The notes below the pieces were generated by a model. That model was not told the DNA's origin. It was given only the letters and a program-made list of their open reading frames with translations, and did not search any database. This document shows positions 1 through 12,379 of a DNA stretch of 64,000 bases, one piece after another. Position numbers and translations under genes: made by a program. The stretch is from Byssothecium circinans (taxonomy: Eukaryota; Ascomycota; Dothideomycetes; Pleosporales; Massarinaceae). The stretch lies in NCBI GenBank assembly GCA_010015675.1, contig ML977055.1:29901-93900 (forward strand). Reading direction: 5' to 3'. The first letter of the stretch is position 1; every line of letters begins with the position of its first letter.

Positions 1-187
1 ATAGATCACGTGATTGTTGAGATTAGGTAAGCCGTCTGCCGCTCGCGTCCTCTCCCCTCTCCATCCGAAATCTGGGGAAGTTGTACCGCTGCTAACCGGC
101 GGCTACAACCGAAGAGTGAAGAATGCCGCAAACATGCTCACGTCTCCGCCCTCTACAGTCCTCCACAGTCAGTTGGCGGGGTAGAAT

Positions 188-1504
188 ATGACGCCCAAAG
201 CATCCTCCATACGCACCCTCTCGCGGTATCTTCTTCGTCCTCAGGCGTCGATTCATCCCCGCTGTCAATACCGGGCACAGGGCGAACGCCATTCTTCTGC
301 TGCCGCCGGCGCACGTCTTAACGGGACGGTAGGGTACGATACTACACCTCTTCTACACCATACCTCACGCACCGCACTCCAAAACCCCGAACTTCCAGAA
401 GACATCCGCAAGGGCCAAACAAAGCGCATAAACCTCTACACAGCTGTGAACGAAGCCCTCCGCCATGCCCTCCAGTCCGATGAACGGGTGCTCGTATTTG
501 GAGAAGACATACAGTTTGGCGGAGTATTCAGATGTACCATGAATCTGGCCACCGATTTTGGTACCGAAAGGGTCTTCAATACACCGCTAAGTGAGCAGGG
601 ACTCGTGGGCTTTGCCATTGGCGCTGCGAGTGAGGGCATGCGGCCCGTCGCCGAGGTCCAGTTTGCGGATTATGTGTTTCCGGCTTTTGACCAGATAGTG
701 AATGAGGCAGCCAAATACAGATACAGAGCTGGAAATACTGGTGTGCATTGTGGTGGGCTGGTCATCCGGATGCCGGCGGGTGTTGTAGGACATGGCGCGC
801 TGTGAGCGACCACCCTGACTTCTCCACCTTTACCGACTGACCATCGTTCAGATACCACTCCCAATCCCCCGAAGCCCTCTTCACCCACACCCCCGGCCTC
901 CGCGTCGTCATCCCCCGCTCCCCCACCCAAGCAAAGGGCCTCCTCCTCTCCGCAATCCGCACAAACGACCCTGTAATCTTCATGGAACCCAAGGTTCTGT
1001 ACCGCGCCGCCGTTGAACAAGTCCCAGTATCACCCTTCTACCTACCTCTAGACAAAGCGGAGGTCCTCAAGCCCGGCAATGACCTCACTATCGTTTCCTA
1101 CGGCACGCCTTTATACACATGCTCAGCTGCTATAGCGGCGGCAGAGAAGGATTTCGGCTGTAATGTGGAGCTGATCGATCTACGGACCATATACCCATGG
1201 GATAGAGAGACAGTGCTGCAGAGTGTGAAGAAGACGGGGAGAGCGATTGTAGTGCACGAAAGTATGATGAACGCGGGTGTGGGCGCTGAGGTGGCGGCTA
1301 CAATCCAAGAAAAGGCATTCTTGCGGCTAGAGGCGCCAGTGAAGAGGGTTACAGGATGGGCTACGCATACCGGATTAGTGTATGAGAAGTTTATTATTCC
1401 GGATGTCACGAGTCAGTATTCCTTTCCTTCCGCCTGAATATGCATTTCTTCGCTAACACGAGACAGGAGTGTACGACGCGATAAAGCAGACCTTAGATTA
1501 TTAG
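188..1504 (+). CDS. BCKDHB: Branched-chain 2-oxoacid dehydrogenase E1 subunit beta, mitochondrial
   Basis: The thiamine-dependent E1 component decarboxylates branched-chain 2-oxo acids from Val, Leu and Ile in the mitochondrial matrix; the beta chain pairs with E1-alpha. Three exons (188-801, 852-1411, 1467-1504) give a 403-residue protein, normal for the family. The introns have GTGAGC/TTCAG and GTCAGT/GACAG ends, and the last exon restores the usual C-terminus ending in LDY. About 60 N-terminal residues, rich in Arg and Ser, look like a mitochondrial presequence. The pyrimidine-binding domain follows, with [12 protein letters not shown] near residue 100 and [15 protein letters not shown] and [20 protein letters not shown] after it. 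The transketolase C-terminal domain has [13 protein letters not shown]. The start is the first ATG, giving a presequence of normal length. The reading frame is intact and codon use is ordinary, so this is resident core genome. The pyruvate dehydrogenase beta subunit is the main alternative; the [12 protein letters not shown] form fits the branched-chain enzyme better. Confidence 0.93.
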
Positions 1505-1860
1505 ATTTGAATGCCAGACCTCCAACACTATTCTTACTACTGCAGCGACCACACATTATATAAGACCCACAGATGTTTTTCAATCACAGCCTCGGCTCCG
1601 CCTTCCCATCTCGCTTACACGTCTCCCAACTTTCACAAGCACAAAAATTGTCGCGATGCCCGACATTTCAGACAGCAATTGTTTCATGACGTCATGCGAC
1701 ATGTTGCAGCTCCTCGCCTCTCCCCAAACCCTCAATCTGTCCTCAAATCCAATCAAACTAAAGGCATGATCTTCCCCTGATCCCAGATCTCAATTGTACA
1801 TCAAACTCCCCGGTCCGGTTCGTTTTCCACCCTTGGAAGCTGTCAGACGGGGCAACCAAC

Positions 1861-2969
1861 ATGGACGTCTTCGCAACCCTCACCAATTATGCGAATCCTC
1901 CGAACAACGTTATCGGCTCCACATTGTTCCTAACATATATCGCGCTCGCATTGTATTCAACAGTTGCTATCACCACCTCGCTATGGAAACAATACAACAC
2001 CATCGCCATACCAAAAACCGCAAAGAATGAAGCTAAAAAAGAACTCCAACAACTACAAGATGCGCGTAGACGCCACATCAAAATCTACGCCTTCCTAGCT
2101 TCCATTTCCTTCGCGACGGCATCCTATCACATGTCGCTCTTCCTCCTCAACTCATTTGCGACTTGGAACGACAAGACCACCGCAGACTTGACCTTGAGCG
2201 ACCTGAGGGCAGAGAAACTGAAGAGCTGGATGTTGGAAAGCACGCTTTTTGAGAGTTTCGCGAAGGATCTCGTGAGCGACGGGCCGAGTGCGGCGTGGAC
2301 GCAGGGTGCGGTGCTAGGGACATGGTTCTGGGGGGTGTGGATGGGTCAGAAAGGTACGTCTTGTTCGAGTCCTCCTTGCACCTCCCAACGACCGATGTTA
2401 TTCCCTTCCATAGCGAGGAAAAAAAATCTATACTAAAAACAAGACGTACAGTTCAAAGCCGACGCATCCCCACCAGCCAAATCCTCCCGTACCTCCTCCT
2501 TAGCCAAACCCTCCCCATCACAACAACAATCTCCCTCTTCCTCATCAACCTACACCTCTCCGCCCCGGAAATCTCGCCCACCCCTCTCACCTTCCACCCA
2601 GCCACGCCCTCTCCACCCAAGAAGAAAACCTCCCTGACCCTCCCCACCATCCTCCTGAACACCACCGTCTTCGCCCTCCCCTCGCTCCGCCACACACCCT
2701 ACTTCATCCCGCTCGTCCTACTCACGCGCCTCGTCCTCTTAACCCCGTTCTCGGCTAGAGTCGGTCTGAAAGACGCGCAGGTCGTGCAGAGTATAGCGGT
2801 TTCGGGGGGTTTTGTCGTCGCGCACGTGTATATGCTGCGGAAGGTTTCTGGGTTCGGGGAACTGGCTCGGGGGGCGTGGAGGGGGGGTGAGGCGGTGAGG
2901 GCGTTGGCGTGGGATGCGGGGTTGGGTGTTGTGGTTCATGGGGTTCTGGGGTGGGGGGGAGGGGTGTAG
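1861..2969 (+). CDS. Uncharacterised fungal multi-pass membrane protein
   Basis: Two exons (1861-2353 and 2452-2969) join across a 98-bp GTACGT...ACAG intron to give 336 residues. The frame continues cleanly from VWMGQK into a hydrophobic stretch (ILPYLLLSQTLPITTTISLF). Hydrophobic segments lie near residues 20-40, 80-100, 155-165, 175-195, 225-260 and 280-305, so six or more membrane spans are likely. A charged coiled stretch (KNEAKKELQQLQDARRRH) separates the first two. The last 60 residues are very rich in Gly, Ala and Trp with G-rich codons. No catalytic motif is visible and I do not recognise a named family; fungal genomes carry many such conserved membrane proteins. It lies head-to-tail behind the dehydrogenase gene with about 360 bp between them, which probably holds its promoter. 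Confidence 0.7.
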
Positions 2970-3996
2970 CGTGTAGGTGGTGGTTGTAGAGAGGTATCTT
3001 TTGGGACGAAAGAGAGATTTCTAGGGGAGGTTAGTGGTGATGTATAGGTTATGTACAGTACAGTATAATATCTTAGACACATTTCACATTAGAACCCAAT
3101 TTCTATCCCATCTCCAACATCACTGTACTATACCCTTCCTTAGACTTATTTAATAACCTGCTATTTATTACTTACCCTCCTTTCTCCTTCTCCTGCCTCC
3201 TCCCTTACTTCTACTACCCCCCTCCCGCTCCCCACCAGCCCCGACTCTAAATATAGATACCGTCCACTCATCTCAAAGCACCAGCATCCTTCCCAACAAC
3301 ACATCACATTACACACCCACCTCTCTCTATCACCATCACCATCACCATCACCACCGTTATCGTCATATAGTAGCCATTACATGCCTTATATTACACCACA
3401 CAACATTCCCCTGAGTGGTTAATTAATAGAGTAACCACAAATCCTCCTGATTGGGATGGGGGAAGGGTGAGAGGGCAAGGGTGAGAGGGCAAGGTATTCG
3501 GTACATGGTGGCACTATTGTGGTACGGTACATGCACATGCACATGCAGGGGATAGTGTGCGGGGGAGGGGTGCGTACTATACTCAGTGCTGTAGATTGAG
3601 AGGCACGTGGTTGGGGATGGGTTGGGGGCTGTGGCGTAGAGAAAGAGTGGCGAAGGGGAGGGGTTTTAGGCATGTGGGATTTTTTTGGTGTGGGTTCCTG
3701 GTGTTTGGGGTTGGGCGCTCGGGAGGAGTGGTACGTGAATGGGTAGTATCTATCTTGGATGATAATATACGATAGGTACGTACTTGAGTGGGTGTGTTAG
3801 CCTTTTCTGCACGGGTTGTTTCTTCAAAAAAAAATCTTTTTCTTTTTCCCGTGTGTAGATTTATTTGGTCATAGAGTTGATGTGCCCCGCGTTGGAAAAA
3901 TTACTAGATACATGAGAGGAAAAAATATGGGTATCATTAACCACTCCCACTCCCTCAAAACAAGTCCCCAAACCAAACCATCCCCTCCCCCCTAAG
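2970..3996. other. Intergenic spacer without supported gene
   Basis: This 1-kb spacer lies between two convergent genes. It holds a (CATCAC)n-like microsatellite near 3328-3352, a tandem GGGTGAGAGGGCAAGG repeat near 3463-3493, and a CATGCA repeat near 3531-3546. Short ORFs on both strands here are low-complexity and have no support. Confidence 0.5.
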
Positions 3997-6319
3997 CTAA
4001 GGCCATCGCCCAAACCGATCATCAACCCCGGCCCTCCTCCCCGCCACCCTCGCCCCCGGAATCTCCCAACTATCCCCCCTGGCGCCCTCCTCGCCCCACC
4101 CACCCCCTACACCAGAAGCCCGTCGTTCCTCCTCCGTCATCCCCATGCCCACATCCCACTCGCGCTCCTCGGGCACAACGCCCATCCACCGCTCGAAGCG
4201 CTGGTCGTCGTCGCCGGCAGCCGTGATGCGCGTCGTCACGCTCTTTATGCCCCTGGAGTGCGGACCGGCAGAGTCCCAGTCGTCGAGCTCCTGCTGGATC
4301 TGCTTTGAGACTTTCGCGGCGGCTTCTTCGGCGAGGGCGCGGTCCTCGAAGAGGAAGGAGAGTTCTTCGAGGGTGCGGCCGTAGGTTTCGGGGAAGAGGA
4401 AGTACTGTTTTTTTTTAAGGCCGTTAGCACCGATCCCGTTCCTTACTCTTCATGCAGCAGGAGAGTGAGGGTGAAGGGAAGGGGAGCAAAGGGGATTGAG
4501 GGAAAGGCAGTGGGGGGCGCACTTACAATGAAAACGATCTCGAAAGCGAGCCAGGCGCAGTACGTCACCAGCCAGCGCCATTTTATACTATCGAGACCGA
4601 TGGGGTTGACGAAGGTGGTGAAGAAGCCCGCGCTGCGGCCGAAGAATTGGAAGATTGTTATGCCTTTTGCGCGTTGGGCGAAGGGGAAGAGTTCGACTAG
4701 GAAAGCTATCACTTCGTATTAGCAACCCAACACTCTTCCACTGCATTCACATAGCCTCCATACCCCCCTGTCAAGCAACACAAAGAAAAAAAGGGAAAGA
4801 GTAGGAAAGACAGGAAGCTAGGAAAAGAGGACTTACTATACGTCAAAGCATTATACCCAATATTATAACACGGACTATACGCGAAAATCCAAAAAATCGT
4901 AATCTTGGCCGCCGTCTGGCTCCGATTACTCAGAAACTGCTGCATGCTAACCGTCCAGCCGATATAACAACACAGCAAACTCGTCGCACACGTCAGATAC
5001 ATCTTCCGTCTCGGGAACCGTCGCACCAGCAACGATATCAACACCGCGTTCACGAAATTCCAGCTGTTCAAGCCGACGTTCAACTTTCCCTTGAAATCCG
5101 GGTCCTCGTAGCCGATCAGTTTTAGAAGGTCGGACGTGTAGTAGGAGATGAGCGTGTTGCCGGACCATTGCGTGAAGAGGCCGAGGAAGGAGCCGATGAT
5201 GACGCGCCGTCGTATCCCGGGTGTGGAGAACATTTCCAGCCAGCTGCGCTTGGAGTGCGAGAGTTCTATGCGGATTGTGGAGGCTATTTGCGCCATTTCG
5301 GCGCGGATGAAGGGGGAGTGCAATGAGCCTTCGGCGTGGTAGTGGACGAGGATGTGGTAGGCTTCTTCTTGGCGGTCTTTGGAGATGAGGAAGCGGGGGG
5401 ATTCGGGTATAAAACTTTTTTTGATAGTTAGTATACATAGAATGACGGTGACTATTGGGTGGAGGTAGAAGGTGGTCTTACAAGATGAAGCATATCTGCA
5501 GTAGTGAAGGGCCGGCTTGGAGTAAGGAGGGTATCCGCCATGCCCAGTCACTTTGAATCGATTGTGTGCCGAAGGAAACGCCAGCTGCTACGAGGGCGCC
5601 GACGAACCAGAGCGCGTTGAAGAGGGAGGTCATGATAGGTCGTTCTTTGGGGTATGCGAGTTCGCCCATGAGCGAGGAGCCTGCGATGATGCAGAAGGGA
5701 ATTCCGAAGCCGAGAATCCAGCGTGCTACCACGTACATTGCAGCTCGAAGGTATCAGGGACTGTTTGAATATGTTGAGAGTTATTGTAGTGGAGACATAC
5801 CGTTGATGGAAAAGGCTTGGATGAATGACCCGAATACCATCACCCAACTTCCAAGAAATATCGCCCATCTTCGCCCAAATGCATCGTTTACCCAGGGTAC
5901 GAATGGTAGTGCGCATATCGCACCGAGGTTGTACGCTGCTGATATAATTCCTAGAAGCGGGCCTCTGGGGTCCTTGAAATCTGCATTGCCTCGTCAGCCA
6001 TCGCATCCTTCATAACCTTCCACATTGTCTCTCGCCACCATCCTCATCAAAACCCATAGCGGGCCCATTTCTTTTGAAACACCACTTTCACCCCATAAAA
6101 CGTACATTTCTGCCATGTCGGCGCAATCTGCACCGTATTGATCATCTGTGAATCGAATCCAGATGTCATCTCGATCCCAATACATGTCGGCAGGAGCAAC
6201 GCGTACAGCACCCTCAGGTTCTTCTTTCGATACCATGGAACTGTGTCTTGCTCCACCAAGCGCGTAAGCACAGGTTCGACCTGTTGCGCCCTCACCGTGT
6301 TCCCGAGGGGCGGCGCCAT
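3997..6319 (-). CDS. MFS sugar transporter (lactose permease / hexose transporter-like)
   Basis: This proton-coupled sugar uptake protein of the plasma membrane belongs to the sugar-transporter branch of the major facilitator superfamily. Six exons on the minus strand (6319-6106, 5980-5801, 5743-5482, 5414-4837, 4705-4527, 4404-3997) join in frame to 606 residues; all five introns have recognisable splice ends. Family signatures are seen in order: SGFDSQMINTVQ after TM1, NDAFGRRWAIF in the TM2-3 loop, PESPRFLISK after TM6, and PETYGRTLEEL after TM12. About twelve hydrophobic segments are present. The C-terminal tail of about 90 residues is cytoplasmic, charged and Gly-rich. The N-terminal ATG is the one giving MAPPLGN; an upstream in-frame ATG 15 codons earlier is possible. 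The frame is intact. The substrate cannot be read from the sequence; the closest fungal group is annotated as lactose permease-like. Confidence 0.9.
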
Positions 6320-8336
6320 TTTACCCCCTCTCTGGTTCACGTCCCGTCTCGTCGGCCGTTCCAAAAAGTATGTCGTCTGCTCTCTTCGTAGCCTGTTTTT
6401 GCGTCCGTCCGATCGGGTTCTCGATGTCGTTCGAATTCGTTATCGCATCCGTAGTCGGTAGTCGTCCAGAAGATCGTTCCACTGCAAATGCCCATCAAGC
6501 CCAATCCCAAAAAAATCCCAAAACCAACACACAGCGCAATGCAAAACAGTTTCCAAAAAGCAAAAATAAAGGAACGTTGGTCAGAGCCAAAAGGCGAGGA
6601 AGTTGCTACGTCCGCGTGGTGGGCGTGCGTGCGGGGAGCGCAATACCTTTTAATAAACCCTCCCGTATGGCATACCTACAGTACCGTTCCATGCAACCCA
6701 GCCCATGTCCCTGCAACGCCGCAGCTACCACATAAGTGTGTATGCGAAAGAAGATCTTCCCCTTCTCCGCATAGACACGCATACTCGTACCAATCAAACA
6801 CGAGAGAATCCCTGGTAAATGCGCGGTATGACCCCAGCCCTATACGAAAGGAGTTGGATATCTTACGTGCACATGTACCAGGTACTCTCCGAGATTGCGC
6901 ACCAAGGTACCCCATTACTTCATCCATTACCGGAGACCGAATGTCTGGACGAGGTGCTGGGATCGGCGCTAGGGAGGGGGAATTGCGAAGCCGAATGCGA
7001 AGGGGAATTGCTTTGGTACCGGTATTGTATGACGGTGCTTGTGAAGAGTGTGAGTATAGGAGGGATTATTTAGCTTGAAATTGCTGGGCGTAATCAGGCT
7101 GAGATGAAGGGTTGGTTGGCCGATAGAGTGCGTGTTGGGTCATCGCGTGTATGCGGGTAAAGTCGCACAATGTCTCGCGTGGGATGCGGGAATACGGCGT
7201 AAGTACCTCGAAATCGTCCAGTCGGCGCGGTGAACGTTCCTCGACGTCCAAGTTCAGGGCGTTGTTCGAGCGTGCGTTCTCAGCCGCTCAGCTCTTCTGC
7301 CCCTAGGAAGCTTTCATTCAAGGATCACATCCGCGCGCGTCCGGCTACGCTAATAGGGCACGCCTTTACCTTACCCCGCCTTGGACATAAAGGTCCCCTC
7401 GGCCTCTTAAGAGACTTCAGCATGTAAACGAAACGTCCATGTTCGCCATCCCGTAGAAAAAGAGAAGTCGTGCGAGGTCGCGCTCCCACTTCGCCTCCGC
7501 ACTCGCCCAGAAGATGTAAGCACATGATCCTTCGCGTTACAAGGCCATGGCACGACGCCTGCACCCTATACTGTATACGTCGAGTCAGCCGGAGTCCTGG
7601 GGCGGTGGCGTGTCTCCGCGGTTCATCGGGGATCTCGCTTACACGTGAGCGGGCCCAGCTGGCGGGGTAAATTGCATATGGAAGGTGGTTGAAATTGGGC
7701 GCTGGCGAATCACAGTGTGTGACATGGTGGTAGGGAAAAGTTGGTGTTTGAGGATGGATGTAAGAGCATGTGAGAGATGGAGATGTGGGGCCTGTGAGGA
7801 CCTCGGAGAGATTGAATGGTAGAGTGGAGCTAAGCTTAAGGGGGGTATTTAAGCGACCATATCCGGATGATATATCTAGTGCTCGTTTCAATATGATCCA
7901 AATAACGTGATGGCTATTTTTAAATAAACGTTTATTCTACTGCAAACGTGGTGCGCATAATAATCAAGCCTATATTCTCCTCTCAACCAGACCACCGCGT
8001 CTCAGTAGATACGTAGGAACTACAAAGTGTGATACTTGGAGAAACTCCGAGCGAAAAGGAAAGATAAAGAAAAATGACGTGCCTTTTTTAGCTCCTTCAT
8101 CTCGATTCTCAACCCCTAATAGCGCTTCAATTACCAATTTCTTGCTGGCAGGACTGCTTGTATCCCCTGGCCATTGCAACTGAGATCCGGCAGGCACTAT
8201 AAACGCGTTCTCAGAAGGTTGCCAAAAGACCTTCTGAACCAAGCGCATAAACGAGCTGATATTCGACGGTACCCTAAGGTAACCCCCATGAAAGATAGCC
8301 GCGTTAGCATGGAAGAGCGCACACAATTACCGTAAT
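6320..8336. other. Region with no supported gene
   Basis: About 2 kb of mixed composition upstream of the sugar transporter. The first few hundred bases probably hold its promoter. The longest open frame (7325-7891, minus, 188 codons) has no recognisable motif, lacks hydrophobic or conserved blocks and reads like a chance frame. Another open frame at 7970-8326 (minus) sits beside the rhodopsin-like relic and may include part of it, but nothing identifiable was seen. Confidence 0.4.
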
Positions 8337-8870
8337 TTAGGGCTCCATTATACCAACTATGATATGTATATTTGAGTTGCTTTGACGTTTCCGGATCGCA
8401 AAGACCGTTCGCAGAAGCGTAAACGCGATTGTTAGGAGGAAAAGGCTGAAAACCAGACCAAGTCTAAGTTTTTGAGATGTCCGCATGAGCATTAGCTTGA
8501 ACATTGTATATGGCAACACTATGAATATAAAATGTGTTTAGAAATATTCCAAAGATCTAGAAGGAAAGCGCAAGAAAGCTTACCTTTACCGCAAAGATGG
8601 TGCCGAATTGGAAGATGAAGTTGGCGAGAGCGAGCTTATCTATTATTAGAGCTTCTTGGCCGTCCCGTTGAAGGTAGCTTCAAGAAGTAGTGCGATTTGG
8701 AGGGTGATGATGAAGCTAAATAATAAGAGCAGTGCGAGAGCGTTGAAGTAATTGTTCCATCCAAATTAGTAGAACTTTTGTCAGTGGCGGTAGAAGCATC
8801 CGATAAGTAATAGTGTGTTGACGCATGCCAGCGTCCAGGCGAGGGCCTTCATAATACCTCGTTAGCGAGG
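8337..8870 (-). pseudogene. Relic of a rhodopsin/SAT4-like integral membrane protein
   Basis: Read on the minus strand, blocks of hydrophobic sequence follow each other in the order expected of a fungal seven-helix membrane protein: a first helix near 8850-8790 (MKALAWTLACVNTLLLIGC), a long helix near 8750-8690 (FNALALLLLFSFIITLQIAL), KLALANFIFQFGTIFAVK near 8640-8590, and MFKLMLMRTSQKLRLGLVF with a further helix at 8519-8340. In-frame stops and frame changes separate the blocks, so no full protein can be made. The layout resembles the fungal rhodopsin domain family (SAT4-like), but the match is by pattern only. It is probably a decayed gene; a multi-exon gene with poor splice signals cannot be excluded. 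Confidence 0.4.
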
Positions 8871-10850
8871 TTAGAGTTATAGCGCATCAGCTATATTAAT
8901 TTCCTATAAGATGAAGGCGTGCATTGTTTCAAGCACCTATTAAGAGTTCTTTCAAGTAGAGATTAATTTTCGTCGAACTGGGTAACTTTTAACGAAGAGC
9001 GAAAGCGAATATCACTAATGGGCGCCCAAAAAGGTATCTCTCTATAATACCAACTCGGTTCGGTTAATGCTAAATATTGAGTGTATTAAAAAATATTTCT
9101 CCAAAATGGGGAAAAACCGTTCGCGTAGCTATATGATCTATTTCCATTGAAATTTGTATTCAGACTACTCCCCCACCTCTTTGGTGAGTACCCATACCAT
9201 TGGATATATAGGTAGATAGACGTCCAATCACAGCAAGAACAGAAACCTATACTGTAGTACCGAACTCAGAAGGTGATATAGATTATATGAATACGGATTA
9301 TTTGAAATTATTGCATTGTAAGCCGTAATAGAATTGGTGAATTACATCGCTTCGTAAAGTTCACGATAGCTGTTAGGGATCACAAACTCAGGAGCCAGAA
9401 TGTTTAAGCACGATGTCAGCGTCCTCGAGCGAGCTGATATATTAATCGCGACAAGATCTATCGAGAAACACGGCCAGCTAGCAACGAGACTGCTTGCGGT
9501 GCAGGGTGATCTTGGTATCAGAGAGTCGTTCGCGGGGGCTGAATACGGGAGCTATCTTAGATATATGACGTTAAGTCCTAATGTAGGGTATCCAGGTTTT
9601 TGGGCAGCTCGCGTAAATTCACGACTTTCTTTCCGTGGATGAATATCGAAATATGCAGATCTGCATGTCTAAATGTGGCGACCAGGGATGCAGGCGTATA
9701 TTGATGCACCGTGTCTACCACTTTCCTTGTTTCAAAGATGGATGCGCTGAACATATGATAGGGTAGCCTGTTAACGAAGCAACTAGCGGTCGGAGAATTA
9801 AGATGACTCGATCCTAACCACTACACCAAAACATGAACTGCAATCACGGCCCGTCCGAAATTTTAGTACTTAGTACGAGCGTCTCGCAATATGTCCCCTG
9901 AATGTTGAAACCTCATGGTGGCATCGTTATCTTGCGATAAATGGATGAACGGGCCCCACAGAGCCTTTACATATAATGCCCGGTTGGCTGGCTGGCTGGC
10001 TGGTTGGTATTGATTTGCGTCCCACAGAGTGGACCGAAGGCCTTCATCTGTCTGAGCCTCCCATGAGGTCATAATGGACGGGCCGAGCATAAATACGATA
10101 CAAGTGTAAGGGCAGTTCTTGTGGTGGCTGCGCTTCATAAGGGAAGGCCTAATAGTCACTAATCCCCCTCGTTGCGAGGATATGAAAGGAAATAATACAG
10201 TCTGATATAGGGAGGGAAACAGCGCGGTGATATCAATAGCCGGTAAGGCCTAGATTGCGGCTTTCCAAGCCTTTGCAATGTGTCTTATTTAGACTTTTGT
10301 ACCGTATCACGAGTAGAAAGGGAAAACGGTGTTGTGTGATGTATGAAAATGTCAAGAATTAAACCAAAAAAGAGATGATTGAGGCGTCTGCCTCTTCTTT
10401 CATAACCTCTAAGCATATAATAACCGTGAAGCACTAGACGACGATAATGTAAGCAGTTTGTAGAGACTACGATCGCAAACCTAGTATACATAATCATTTA
10501 CTGCGACTACATATGTAGAAGCGTAGACCGACGTGGTCAATGCATCAACCCTGAACCTTATTGACGGTAATTGCGTATACACTACAACGACCCAGGTACC
10601 TAGGCTGCGGACGGACGCCCCGAACGAACCTCTACACTTAGGATGTTATAAACCCCGCTCCTCATCATGTCCGTGGATCTATCACCAAGCAATAAAAGCA
10701 GGGAGTGTGAAGGAAGTCTGCTGAATGCTGTACACGTAGACGTCCCAACGACTAGTCCAAACATATCTGAAACGCCAGATCTGGGTATCTCATCAATTGC
10801 ATTCTCTTCCAACCAGAATTTCTTAAATCCACCCCAAACCCTCCTTTCTC
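8871..10850. other. Region with no supported gene
   Basis: Two kilobases of moderately AT-rich DNA. The best open frame (9400-9642, plus, 80 codons) has no motif. The stretch includes a tRNA-like fragment near 9811-9832 and a GGCTGGCTGGCTGG tetranucleotide run near 9985-10003. The rest looks like decayed intergenic or transposon-derived sequence. Confidence 0.4.
9811..9832 (-). other. tRNA 5'-half-like fragment
   Basis: The minus strand reads TTGGTGTAGTGGTTAGGAT, the D-arm stretch typical of fungal Asp/Glu-type tRNAs (GGTGTAGTGGTTA is also an A-box promoter). No matching anticodon arm or T-arm (GGTTCGANTCC) follows, so this is not a working tRNA gene. It could be a broken tRNA or the head of a tRNA-derived SINE. 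Confidence 0.35.
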
Positions 10851-12236
10851 TTAGTAAGAACATGCATAACAACATAAACCACCAAACCAACCCCCAAAAT
10901 CCCCGAAACAATCCCAAAACCCCATAAGGTACTTCGGTTTATCGTCCGCGGGGAACAAATATGCGCCATATATCTGCGCCAAATTGCCTATAGCAATAAC
11001 AAGCGCCGGCGCCACAACCCTAACCTCCGGCTCTATAGCCCTAAACGTCGCGCCCGCGAAACTCAAACTAATCGCATTCGAGGCCCAGAGGCCAGCAGCC
11101 ATGGGAACAAGGAGAACGTAGCGAGCGGTGAAGTTATAGATCATGCATACGAGGATGGAAGTGATAAGCGAGAAGGCGAGCCAGCAGGCGATGACGAGAC
11201 CACGGTGTTGGGGTTTTTATCGCAAAGTAGCCGGTTATGGCGGTGCAGACAAAGGCTACGGCGTAGATGGCGACTGTCATGTATTGCGCTTGCACGCTTG
11301 AGGTATATATCAGGCCGTTGAGGAGGGTAGGGTAGAAGTATGAGAGGGTTGAGGAGCCGGCGATGACCTTTTGAATCATCAAATGGGCTATTCTATGATT
11401 GAGATTGGGAATACAAAAAAGTATTTAGATAGATTACCATGTACCCCAGAATGAAAGCGATTGTACGCTAGTCTTTGAGAGCGAGTGAGAACGACTTCCC
11501 CTTCTCCACCTTCTTATCGCCCTTACTTGTTGTAGTAATACCACCGTCCTGTATCCTCGTAATAGTAATCGCATGTTCCCTGTCGGCTAATAATAAAAAG
11601 CCACCTCCAACCACGTAACCCATGTGTGCCCTCCAAACCTCCAGTGATAGCTCTAGCGAGTAGGCCACCGAAGGCTCCATATAGAATAGCTGCGGAAATA
11701 TATGCAGCAAAACGTTTAGCTTGTTCTTCTCGCTTATATCATGAAGAAAGCAGCATGAGCATCCCTGGAGCAAAACCCGCTTCGAAGACTCCTACGAAGA
11801 TCCGGAGAATAATGAGGTGATGGTAATCCTTTATGGCCGCCATGCAGCAGGTCAAATTGCTCCAGTGTATCATTATGGCGGCGAGGTAGAGGGAAGGCTT
11901 GATGCAGATGAGGAGCAGGTTGGAAGGTGGTTCGAAGAAGACATATCTGACTGCGTTATGTTATTTGCAGACTGTCAGTAAGAAAAGTAGCAGTCAAACC
12001 GAAGAAGACGATTAGTGCGATGCTGTATTCGTTCGAGGAGAGGTTGAGATCGGTTGCCATGCCGGCAATCTTCGCATTTCCGATGCTGATACCAAGCAAG
12101 ATGGGATATTCATAGGGTGAATGACTGAAGAGAATTTCTTGGCGCTGTCCACATAGGAGAGGAGATACATAAGCGATATACTCTTACCCCAAAACTGATC
12201 CCACCAAATTCCATTTCCGCTTTTGAACCTGAGCAT
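10851..12236 (-). pseudogene. Decayed MFS anion:cation symporter (allantoate permease/DAL5-type)
   Basis: Fragments of one transporter occur in order on the minus strand. Near 12200-12150 lies MYLLSYVDSAKK, the first helix motif. Near 12085-12000 lies IGNAKIAGMATDLNLSSNEY, the diagnostic N-terminal loop of this family. Near 11940-11880 follows EPPSNLLLICIKPSLYLAAI, near 11815-11755 LRIFVGVFEAGFAPGMLML, then a YLFPTLIN-like segment at 11382-11280, and a C-terminal helix block with IEPEVRVVAPALVIAIGNLAQ at 11144-10960. Several frame changes and stops interrupt them, for example between MYLLSYVD and IGNAKIAG. Introns of such genes could explain some breaks but not all. The family imports nicotinate, allantoate, pantothenate or similar anions; this copy is most likely dead. 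Confidence 0.65.
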
Positions 12237-12338
12237 ACAAGGTTATAAACTGAGCCATGACTAAGCGGACCTGAGTTCGTGGCTGTGCAATCCTGAGCAT
12301 GTGTTAGCAAGCCTGAGCAGGCCTGAGCGTGCCAAGAC

Positions 12339-12379
12339 TGGCCCGAATCTGGGATATCAGCTGGCCAAGATTCGGGCCA
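12339..12379. repeat. Perfect 12-bp inverted repeat (TGGCCCGAATCT / AGATTCGGGCCA)
   Basis: TGGCCCGAATCT at 12339-12350 is matched exactly in inverse orientation at 12368-12379, with a 17-bp loop. It lies just upstream of the decayed transporter, in a stretch where CCTGAGC recurs several times (12227-12330). It could fold as a hairpin or be a terminal repeat relic of a small DNA transposon. Confidence 0.6.

Noticed and set aside
7325..7891. 188-codon minus-strand open frame
   Set aside because: No motif, hydrophobic pattern or splice context; composition fits a chance frame.
12339..12379. Possible factor-independent terminator hairpin
   Set aside because: Nuclear fungal genes do not use such terminators, and no T-run follows; kept only as an inverted repeat.
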